Assembly (NCBI RefSeq): GCF_024730785.1
Contig: NZ_CP102830.1
Coordinates: 434,001 to 498,000, forward strand
Reading direction: 5' to 3'
Source: Pseudomonas sp. LS44
GTDB lineage: Bacteria > Pseudomonadota > Gammaproteobacteria > Pseudomonadales > Pseudomonadaceae
DNA: 64,000 nt
Shown: piece after piece, positions 57,858 through 64,000 of the stretch
Layout of the letters: each line of letters starts with the position of its first letter
How positions within the stretch are numbered: position 1 is the first letter of the stretch
Translations under genes and position numbers: made by a program
Notes under the pieces: generated by a model
What the model was told of the DNA's origin: nothing
The model's input: the letters and a program-made list of their open reading frames with translations, nothing else
The model's database searches: none

Positions 57858-59540
57858 TCATCGTTCATGCACGTAGGTACCAGGCGCGGCTTCGCCAGCC
57901 GGGAAGGATTTGTTGCCGAGGAAGCCCGGCGCCGCTTGCAACTCGCCGGAGCGCTCGGCCATCCAGGCCTGCCAGTGCAGCCACCAGGAGTCCGGTTGCT
58001 TGGTCGAGTCGGCCATCCAGGCCTTGGGATCGTGAGGCATCGTGCCGTTACCGGTCATGAAGCGGCCCTTGGGATTGCCCGGCGGGTTGAGGATGCTCTG
58101 GATGTGCCCGCTGTTGGAGAGCACGAATTCGATATTGCCACCAAACAGCCGCGCCGAGCGGTAGCAGGACTCCCACGGGGTGATGTGGTCGTTGATCCCG
58201 GCCAGACAGTAGATGTCGCACTTGACCTGCTGGAGATCGATCGGCGTGCCGCAGACTTCCAGGGCGTTGGGCCGCGTCAGCGGGTTGGTCTTGAACAGCT
58301 CGATCAGATCGCCATGGAAGGTCGCCGGTAGGCGCGTGGTGTCGTTGTTCCAATAGAGGATGTCGAACACCGGTGGCTCATTGCCGAGCAGGTAGTTGTT
58401 GACCCAGTAGTTCCAGATCAAGTCGTTGGGGCGCATCCAGGCGAACACCTTAGCCATGTCCTTGCCTTCCAGCACGCCGGCTTGGTAGGAGTGGCGCTTG
58501 GCGGCTTCGAGGGTCTGCTCGTTGACGAACAGCGCGACCTGAGTGTCCAGCTGGGTGTCGAGCACGCTGACCAGCAGAGTCACGGCATTCACTTTGTTTT
58601 CGCCAGTGGCCGCGTAATGGCCAAGCAGCGCGGCGCAGGTGATGCCGCCGGAGCAGGCGCCGAGCAGATTGAGATCGGGGCTGCCGGTGATCGCCAGCAC
58701 TACGTCGATGGTTTCCTTGAGCGCCTCGATATAGGTCGACAGGCCCCACTCGCGTTGCGCCTTGGTCGGGTTGCGCCAGCTGATGATGAAGGTCTGCACG
58801 CCGTTGCGCAGGTTGAAGCGCGCCAGGCTCTTCTCCTGGGACAGGTCGAAGACGTAGAACTTGTTGATCTGCGGCGGCACCACCAGCAGCGGCCGTGAGT
58901 GGACCTGCTCGGTGCTCGGCTGATACTGGATCAGCTCGATCAGGTCGTTGCGGAACACCACCGCGCCCTCGGTCAGCGCGAGGTTCTTGCCGACTTCGAA
59001 GGCATCCATGTTCACCTGGCTGGGCATCCCGCCATTGTTCACCAGGTCTTTGGCCAGATGGCCGAGGCCGTCGAGCAGGCTCTTGCCGCCGGTTTCGAAG
59101 AAGCGTTTGATCGCCGCCGGGTTGGCCATGCTGTTGCTGGGCGACATCGCCTCGGTGAGCAGATCGAGAACGAAGTGGCCGCGGCGGACATCCTGCTCGT
59201 CGAGGTTGCTCTCCTCGATCCAGGCATGCAGTTCTTTGCGCCAGGCCAGGTAGGTCTGTAGATAGCGGCGATACAGCGGATTCTGGCTCCAGGCCGGATC
59301 GGCGAAGCGGCGGTCGCCGTCCGACGGTTGCAAGTCGGATTGACCGAGCAGGACGTTCTTCAGTTGCAGGCCGAACTGCGCCACATGCTTGGCGCTATGG
59401 AAAGGTTGCTTGATGGCCTGGGCCAACACCATACGGGCAGATGTCAGAATGTCCTTGCTGCGCAAGCCGACCACCGGGTTCAGACCCAGGGTGCTTTCGG
59501 AGGCTTGGCGCTGCAAATCCTCGTTGCTCTTGTTGCTCAT
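57858..59540 (-). CDS. phaC1: class II poly(3-hydroxyalkanoate) synthase PhaC1
   Basis: A 560-residue mcl-PHA synthase and first gene of phaC1-Z-C2-D. Nucleophile Cys296 (LLGACSGGI), Asp451 (GINDHITPWE) and His479 (NSGHIQSILNPPGNP) form the triad. VPPQINKFYVFDLS and FAWMRPNDLIWNYW are class II signatures. A sigma-54-like motif and an inverted repeat lie upstream. The stop overlaps the first possible phaZ start. Confidence 0.97.
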   Translation of the reverse strand: MSNKSNEDLQRQASESTLGLNPVVGLRSKDILTSARMVLAQAIKQPFHSAKHVAQFGLQLKNVLLGQSDLQPSDGDRRFADPAWSQNPLYRRYLQTYLAWRKELHAWIEESNLDEQDVRRGHFVLDLLTEAMSPSNSMANPAAIKRFFETGGKSLLDGLGHLAKDLVNNGGMPSQVNMDAFEVGKNLALTEGAVVFRNDLIELIQYQPSTEQVHSRPLLVVPPQINKFYVFDLSQEKSLARFNLRNGVQTFIISWRNPTKAQREWGLSTYIEALKETIDVVLAITGSPDLNLLGACSGGITCAALLGHYAATGENKVNAVTLLVSVLDTQLDTQVALFVNEQTLEAAKRHSYQAGVLEGKDMAKVFAWMRPNDLIWNYWVNNYLLGNEPPVFDILYWNNDTTRLPATFHGDLIELFKTNPLTRPNALEVCGTPIDLQQVKCDIYCLAGINDHITPWESCYRSARLFGGNIEFVLSNSGHIQSILNPPGNPKGRFMTGNGTMPHDPKAWMADSTKQPDSWWLHWQAWMAERSGELQAAPGFLGNKSFPAGEAAPGTYVHER

Positions 59541-59618
59541 CTACGACGCTCCATTGTCCTGAAACAAGTACCGGCGGGGCGTCTGTGCGCGCGGACACAA
59601 AGCGCGGGCCAGGTACTG

Positions 59619-59710
59619 CTCGGGTTACCGGGGGCGGAGAGAACTCCGCGTCATGCTCTGCATTCGCCTGAGCAAATGCACGGAACCTGCCAGAACCTTG
59701 GTAACCCGAG
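59619..59710. promoter_or_regulatory. phaC1 upstream region: 11-bp inverted repeat arms around a promoter-like motif
   Basis: CTCGGGTTACC (59619-59629) and GGTAACCCGAG (59700-59710) are perfect inverted arms 70 bases apart. They bracket the sigma-54-like motif at 59677-59692. Possible regulator-binding sites (for example PhaD) or a loop. Confidence 0.4.
59677..59692 (-). promoter_or_regulatory. sigma-54-like promoter upstream of phaC1
   Basis: TGGCAGGTTCCGTGCA on the minus strand has GG and GC with the correct 10-base gap, but the -12 box is GTGC rather than TTGC. About 137 bases upstream of the phaC1 ATG. Nitrogen control of PHA synthesis makes this plausible; unproven. Confidence 0.4.
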
Positions 59711-59799
59711 ACGTGATTTTGCGCAAGCCGGGCGTACGGCCGGTCATACGCGAGCGGAGTATGTCGAGGGGATTTAGAAAGCGCGCCCTAACCGGCGAG

Positions 59800-60174
59800 T
59801 TAGAGCATCAGTTTGACGACGGATTCGGAGGGGTCGCGGGACTTGCCGGCCTTGGCCAGTTCAGCCAGGTAATCGGCCCACAGCTGATCCTGGCGTTGCG
59901 CCAGTTGCTCGAGGTAATCCCAGGTGAACAGTCCGCTGTCATGCCCGTCGTCGAAGCACAGTTTTAGTGCGTACTGCCCGGCAGGCTCGATCTTACTCAA
60001 ACCAACGCCCAGCTTGCCGTACTGCAGAATCGGCCGGCCATGGCCCTGCACCTCGGCCGACGGCGAGTGCACGCGGAGAAACTCGGCGGGCAGGATGTAG
60101 CACTCGCCTGGGGCATATTCCAGCTCCAGGGTTTTCGAGGTCTTGTGCAGTTTGATGGCGCTGGGGATGCGCAT
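59800..60174 (-). CDS. DUF971 domain-containing protein
   Basis: A 124-residue protein with the DUF971 pattern (also the N-terminal domain of gamma-butyrobetaine hydroxylase): IKLHKTSKTLELEYAPGECYILPAEFLRVHSPSAEVQGH (LPAEFLRVHSPSAEVQGH core) and LCFDDGHDSGLFTWDYL. It has no hydroxylase domain. Such genes commonly sit between hslU and phaC1 in Pseudomonas. Possible role in Fe-S or carnitine-related work is not established. Confidence 0.9.
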   Translation of the reverse strand: MRIPSAIKLHKTSKTLELEYAPGECYILPAEFLRVHSPSAEVQGHGRPILQYGKLGVGLSKIEPAGQYALKLCFDDGHDSGLFTWDYLEQLAQRQDQLWADYLAELAKAGKSRDPSESVVKLML

Positions 60175-60247
60175 CGTGGGTGGCTCCGGCCTGACGTGGA
60201 AGTGAGCTTGCCGGCGCGCACGCCAGCAAGCAGGCTCGCGCCGTTAC

Positions 60248-60393
60248 TTAGAACCTGTTTCGGATCTCGCGAGCTAGAGAAAAACCAGGCGAAAACGGCT
60301 GAGGAAGCGGAGTTTACAAGTTGTAAATGAGCATTCCGAAGCCGTTTTCAACGCAGCTTTTCCGACGCGCAGCAGATCCGAGACAGGTTCTTA
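60248..60393. mobile_element. MITE-like element, copy 2 (~146 bp), abutting the hslU stop codon
   Basis: Inverted ends GAACCTGTTTCGGATCT and AGATCCGAGACAGGTTC, flanked by direct TTA at 60248-60250 and 60391-60393. The right TTA is the hslU stop (TAA on the minus strand). The interior is nearly identical in reverse to 31784-31929, including GTTTACAAGTTGTAAA. No coding frame. Confidence 0.75.
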
Positions 60394-61728
60394 GAGAATA
60401 TAGCGCGACAGGTCCTCGTCCTTGGCCAACTCGCCGAGGTGGTTGTTGACGTAGGCGGCGTCGATGCGGATCGGCTTGTCGTCGTGCTGTGCGGCCAGGT
60501 CGCCGGCGCTGAACGAGACCTCTTCGAGCAGCCGTTCGAGCAGCGTATGCAGACGCCGTGCGCCGATGTTCTCGGTCTTCTCGTTGACCTGCCAGGCGAT
60601 CTCGGCGATGCGCTTGATGGCGTCCTCGGCGAACTCGATGGTCAACCCCTCGGTCTGCAGCAGAGCGCTGTACTGCTCGGTCAGCGAGGCGTGCGGCTCG
60701 GTGAGAATGCGCTCGAAGTCCTGCGGCGACAGCGCCTTGAGCTCGACGCGGATCGGCAGGCGGCCCTGCAGCTCCGGGACCAGATCGCTCGGCTTGCTAA
60801 GGTGGAACGCGCCCGAGGCGATGAACAGGATATGGTCGGTTTTGACCATGCCCAGCTTGGTGTTCACCGTGCAGCCTTCGATCAGCGGCAGCAGGTCGCG
60901 CTGTACGCCCTCGCGGGACACATCGGCACCGCCGACATTGCCGCGCTTGGCGACCTTGTCGATCTCATCGATGAACACGATGCCATGTTGCTCCACGGCC
61001 TCCAGTGCGCGGGCCTTGAGCTCTTCCTCGTTGACCAGGCGTGCGGCCTCTTCGTCGCGCACCAGTTTCAGCGCGTCGGCGATCTTCAGCTTGCGGTTCT
61101 TCTTCTTGCCCTTGCCCATGTTGGCGAACAGGTTCTGCAGCTGGTTGGTCATCTCTTCCATGCCCGGCGGGGCCATGATCTCGACGCCGGCCGGGCTCTC
61201 GGCGACTTCGATCTCGATTTCCTTGTCGTCCAGCTGGCCCTCGCGCAGGCGTTTGCGGAACAGCTGGCGGGTGTTGGAGTCGCTGGGCTGCGCGGCTTCC
61301 TCGCCGAAGCTGCGCGCCGGCGGCAGCAGCGCATCGAGAATGCGTTCCTCGGCGGCGTCCTCGGCGCGATGGCGGACGCGGACGATTTCCTGTTCGCGCA
61401 GCAGCTTGATCGCCGCGTCGGCAAGGTCGCGGATGATCGACTCGACATCGCGGCCGACATAGCCGACCTCGGTGAACTTGGTCGCCTCGACCTTGAGGAA
61501 CGGCGCATTGGCCAGTTTGGCCAGGCGCCGGGCGATCTCAGTTTTGCCGACCCCGGTCGGGCCGATCATCAGGATGTTCTTCGGTGTCACTTCCTGGCGC
61601 AATTCGGCCGGCAATTGCATGCGCCGCCAGCGGTTGCGCAGGGCGATCGCCACGGCGCGCTTGGCGTCGTCCTGGCCGATGATATGGCGGTTGAGTTCGT
61701 GGACGATTTCACGGGGGGTCATGGGCAT
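60391..61728 (-). CDS. hslU: HslU, ATPase subunit of the HslVU protease
   Basis: A 445-residue AAA+ unfoldase. Walker [10 protein letters not shown] (56-64), the pore loop GYVGRDVES (~89-97), I-domain (~115-230), Walker [11 protein letters not shown], sensor motifs, and C-terminal DLSRYIL, whose last residues activate HslV, are intact. Start MPMTPREIV at 61728 or MTPREIV at 61722. The stop codon coincides with the edge of a MITE-like element. Pairs with hslV 70 bases upstream. Confidence 0.97.
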   Translation of the reverse strand: MPMTPREIVHELNRHIIGQDDAKRAVAIALRNRWRRMQLPAELRQEVTPKNILMIGPTGVGKTEIARRLAKLANAPFLKVEATKFTEVGYVGRDVESIIRDLADAAIKLLREQEIVRVRHRAEDAAEERILDALLPPARSFGEEAAQPSDSNTRQLFRKRLREGQLDDKEIEIEVAESPAGVEIMAPPGMEEMTNQLQNLFANMGKGKKKNRKLKIADALKLVRDEEAARLVNEEELKARALEAVEQHGIVFIDEIDKVAKRGNVGGADVSREGVQRDLLPLIEGCTVNTKLGMVKTDHILFIASGAFHLSKPSDLVPELQGRLPIRVELKALSPQDFERILTEPHASLTEQYSALLQTEGLTIEFAEDAIKRIAEIAWQVNEKTENIGARRLHTLLERLLEEVSFSAGDLAAQHDDKPIRIDAAYVNNHLGELAKDEDLSRYIL

Positions 61729-61798
61729 GGGGCTGGCTCGTTAAGGAGGTGGGGCGGCGAGCACTGCGCTCGACCGCCGGAGCAAGCTGGATGACGCC

Positions 61799-62329
61799 TT
61801 ATTCGGCGTAGTCCAGCTCCTCGAGTGTCAGGTTCTGGTTGGTGAATACGCAGATGCTGCCGGCGATGTTCAGCGCGGTTTCGGCGATCTCGCGGGCCGA
61901 CAACTCGGTGTGCATCAGTAGTGCGCGGGCCGCGGCTTGAGCGTAGGGGCCGCCGGAACCCATGGCGATCAGGCCGTCTTCGGGTTCGACCACATCGCCG
62001 TTGCCGGTGATGATCAGTGAGGCGTCCTTGTTGGCGACCGCCAGCATGGCTTCCAGGCGACTCAGCGAGCGATCGGTGCGCCACTCTTTGGCCAACTCGA
62101 CGGCGGCACGCACCAGGTGGCCCTGGTGTTTCTCCAGCTGACCTTCAAAGCGCTCGAACAGCGTGAAGGCATCCGCGGTGGCGCCAGCGAAGCCGGCGAT
62201 TACCTGGCCGTGGTAGAGGCGCCGGACTTTCTTGGCGTTGCCTTTCATCACGGTGTTGCCGAGGGAAACTTGGCCGTCGCCGCCCATGACGACTTTGCCT
62301 TGGCGGCGGACTGAAACGATGGTGGTCAA
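61799..62329 (-). CDS. hslV: HslV, peptidase subunit of the HslVU protease
   Basis: A 176-residue N-terminal-nucleophile peptidase. After Met removal the catalytic Thr1 ([21 protein letters not shown]) is exposed; this fixes the start at the TTG at 62329, with GGAG nine bases upstream. A GTG at 62344 would bury Thr1. Lys33-type residue ([12 protein letters not shown]) and [15 protein letters not shown] are typical. Operon with hslU. Confidence 0.96.
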   Translation of the reverse strand: MTTIVSVRRQGKVVMGGDGQVSLGNTVMKGNAKKVRRLYHGQVIAGFAGATADAFTLFERFEGQLEKHQGHLVRAAVELAKEWRTDRSLSRLEAMLAVANKDASLIITGNGDVVEPEDGLIAMGSGGPYAQAAARALLMHTELSAREIAETALNIAGSICVFTNQNLTLEELDYAE

Positions 62330-62430
62330 GAGGTGGATCTCCACGCTACGGGGCGAAATGCCCTAATGAAGAACCATATGGGGGAGTTTTTCCGGCATTT
62401 CAACCGGCCGCTTAGTCGTGCGGCTGTAAC

Positions 62431-62557
62431 GTAGGTTGGGCTGAGGTGCGCAGCACCGATGCCCAACGGGCGGTTTGGGTGACGAGTTGGGGTAGGGTTG
62501 GTATCGCTCGTTGGGCATCGCTGCGCTCAGCACCAACCTACCCCGGCGCCAACCTAC
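62431..62557. repeat. palindromic intergenic repeat (GTAGGTTGGGCTGAG family), second copy
   Basis: GTAGGTTGGGCTGAGGTGCGCAG and an inner CGATGCCCAACG / CGTTGGGCATCG pair, ending CTCAGCACCAACCTAC. Related to 44541-44648. It ends five bases from the SPOR gene stop. Confidence 0.72.
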
Positions 62558-62561
62558 GCCG

Positions 62562-63245
62562 TCAGCGCGCCTGCCGCTGTTGCAGCAGCAGATTGCTGAA
62601 GCCGCTCCCGGCCAACTGCTTCTGCGCCTTGGTGAGCTGCTCGCGGTTGCTGAACGGGCCGACCAGCACGCGGTACCAGGTCTCGTCGCGCACCATGCCC
62701 GATTCCAGTTGCACGCTTTGGCCCAGCAGGGCGATCTGCGCGCGGACCTTCTCGGCATCCGGCTGCTTGCGGAACGAGCCGGCCTGCAGGAAGAACTGCG
62801 TGCTGGCGGCCTTGACCGCGACGGGCAGGGGCGGCGGCGTTTCGCCTTTGAGCGCGGCTTCGGCGCGCGCTGCATCGGCCTTGGCCAGTTCCTGTGGTGT
62901 GGGCGGCGGCGGAGTCTGCTCGGGCACCGCGTCCGGCGGCACGATCACTTCGGACTCCGGCAGCAAGGTATAGAAGTCGTATTTCGGCTTCACCTGGGCG
63001 GGCGGCGTGACGCTCGGCGTGGCGCTGGGCGATTTTCCCGGCTGCTTGGCGCTGCCGGACTGCGCGGTTTCCGGTTTGCTGCGCTGGATGTCGTCGCGAC
63101 CCGGTTCGAGCTTGGTCAGCAACACCAGGAACGCGCCGATCGCCAGTCCGCAGGCCAGCCACACCCAGCCCGGGACGGATTTCTTTGCAGAAGCCTGATA
63201 GCGGCTGGCGCCGCGCTTGGGAGCCGCTTTCTTTTTCGTTGCCAT
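62562..63245 (-). CDS. SPOR domain-containing protein (FtsN-like)
   Basis: A 227-residue bitopic membrane protein. The basic N-terminus (ATKKKAAPKRGASRYQASAKK) is followed by one helix (~27-43, VWLACGLAIGAFLVLL), a Pro-rich periplasmic linker and a C-terminal SPOR domain (~148-222, FFLQAGSFRKQPDAEKVRAQ) for denuded peptidoglycan. This matches FtsN-type division proteins. It lies just downstream of argS (six-base gap), as in P. aeruginosa. Confidence 0.92.
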   Translation of the reverse strand: MATKKKAAPKRGASRYQASAKKSVPGWVWLACGLAIGAFLVLLTKLEPGRDDIQRSKPETAQSGSAKQPGKSPSATPSVTPPAQVKPKYDFYTLLPESEVIVPPDAVPEQTPPPPTPQELAKADAARAEAALKGETPPPLPVAVKAASTQFFLQAGSFRKQPDAEKVRAQIALLGQSVQLESGMVRDETWYRVLVGPFSNREQLTKAQKQLAGSGFSNLLLQQRQAR

Positions 63246-63251
63246 AGTCCG

Positions 63252-64000
63252 TTACATGCGTTCCAAGGTGTTCAGGCCGAGCAGCTGCAGGCCTTGCTGG
63301 AGGGTGCGACCGGTCAGCGCGGCGAGGCGCAAGCGGCTCTGCTGTTGCGCCGGGGTCTCGGCGGCCAGGATCGGGCAGTGTTCGTAGAAGCTCGAGAACA
63401 GTCCGGCCAAGTCGTACAAATAGGCGCACAGCAGGTGCGGCACGCCCTTGTCGGCGACGCCGTTAAGCACTTCGCCGAACTGCGCCAGGCGCGCGCCGAG
63501 GGCGACTTCCTGCTCGGCTTCGAGGACCAGTTGGCCATCGGCCTCGCTAAACTCCTTACCCAGCTTGCGGAACACGCTGGCCACCCGGGTGTAGGCATAG
63601 AGCAGGTAGGGTGCGGTGTTGCCCTCGAAGCTGAGCATCTGCTCGAAGTTGAAGCTGTAGTCGCTGGTGCGGTGCTTGGACAGGTCGGCGTACTTCACTG
63701 AGGCGATGCCGACCGCGCGGGCGATCTGCCGCAGCTCGGTGTCGTCGAACTCGGGATTCTTGCCCTTGACCAGCGTGTAGGCGCGCTCTTCAGCCTCATC
63801 GAGCAGCTCGATGAGCTTCACCGTGCCGCCGTCGCGGGTCTTGAACGGACGGCCATCGGCGCCGTTCATGGTGCCGAAGCCCATGTGTTCCAGTTGCATG
63901 GTGGCGGGGACGAAGCCGGCCAGGCGCGCGGCGGCGAAGACCATCTGGAAGTGCAGGGCCTGGCGCTGGTCGACGAAGTACAGCGCGCGGCCGGCGTGCA
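63252..64000 (-). CDS. argS: arginyl-tRNA synthetase ArgS (C-terminal part; start outside window)
   Basis: Open to the right edge; about 249 codons of the ~580-residue class I synthetase. Visible parts are [39 protein letters not shown] (the KMSKS-equivalent region), then the DALR anticodon-binding domain with [24 protein letters not shown] and the C-terminal LGLNTLERM. Attaches arginine to tRNA-Arg. Confidence 0.96.
   Translation of the reverse strand, partial: HAGRALYFVDQRQALHFQMVFAAARLAGFVPATMQLEHMGFGTMNGADGRPFKTRDGGTVKLIELLDEAEERAYTLVKGKNPEFDDTELRQIARAVGIASVKYADLSKHRTSDYSFNFEQMLSFEGNTAPYLLYAYTRVASVFRKLGKEFSEADGQLVLEAEQEVALGARLAQFGEVLNGVADKGVPHLLCAYLYDLAGLFSSFYEHCPILAAETPAQQQSRLRLAALTGRTLQQGLQLLGLNTLERM

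Noticed and set aside
60439..61794. 451-codon plus-strand open frame opposite hslU
   Set aside because: Shadow of hslU; composition is typical of antisense frames in GC-rich DNA.

Overview
The window is a piece of a GC-rich gammaproteobacterial chromosome, almost certainly a Pseudomonas. Gene content and order match the Pseudomonas core block that runs from tRNA-Phe/yggX/mutY through hisBHAF, ctpA/envC, gpmI, grxC/secB, ntrBC, glnA, thiI, typA, estA, fbp, tatABC, hisIE, ubiBJE and the medium-chain PHA locus to hslVU and argS. The species cannot be named from this sequence alone.

Region by region. (1) 1-3930: the end of an integrative element of the P4-like/satellite type, inserted at the 3' end of a tRNA-Phe gene. 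It holds a tyrosine integrase, an unknown gene, an AlpA-like regulator, a tiny gene and a truncated DUF3987 replication-type protein. (2) 3931-11486: tRNA-Phe, yggX, mutY, asmA-like, a PanZ-like gene, and the his cluster hisB-hisH-DUF2164-hisA-hisF. (3) 11709-18427: ctpA, envC-like and gpmI on the minus strand, then rhodanese-grxC-secB on the plus strand, trmL and a small membrane protein. (4) 18796-24600: nitrogen regulation (ntrC, ntrB, two tandem DUF4124 proteins, glnA with a sigma-54 promoter). (5) 24634-29531: thiI, typA, a TRIC/YicG-type membrane protein behind a tandem glycine riboswitch, and a YkgJ cysteine-cluster protein. (6) 29742-38060: esterase autotransporter, a 7TM-GGDEF diguanylate cyclase, fbp, DUF924, two small lipoproteins, proline iminopeptidase and dtd. 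(7) 38061-46002: a urease-beta fossil among repeats, a three-gene amino-acid ABC transporter, UPF0158, a chemoreceptor, an HCCA isomerase, and an SDR/HxlR divergent pair with two operator-like palindromes. (8) 46201-52540: rsmE-tatCBA, hisE-hisI, ubiB-ubiJ-ubiE and a PHA-system protein. (9) 52599-59800: the PHA locus phaI-phaF facing phaD-phaC2-phaZ-phaC1. (10) 59800-64000: DUF971, hslU, hslV, a SPOR protein and the 3' part of argS.

Most genes are core housekeeping. They form recognisable operons, often with 4-bp stop/start overlaps (asmA/mutY, hisB/hisH, ntrB/ntrC, rsmE/tatC/tatB, ubiE/ubiJ/ubiB). The his pathway is split between 8362-11486 and 48339-49068. PHA synthesis (phaC1, phaC2), depolymerisation (phaZ), granule proteins (phaI, phaF) and regulator (phaD) sit together.

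The accessory signal is in the tRNA-Phe element and in the intergenic spaces. These hold several palindromic REP-type families, two inverted copies of a ~146-bp MITE-like element (one abutting the hslU stop codon), a separate 271-bp MITE-like element upstream of phaI, and a decayed ureB fragment. I did not find a convincing new multi-gene system; the best leads are listed as findings.
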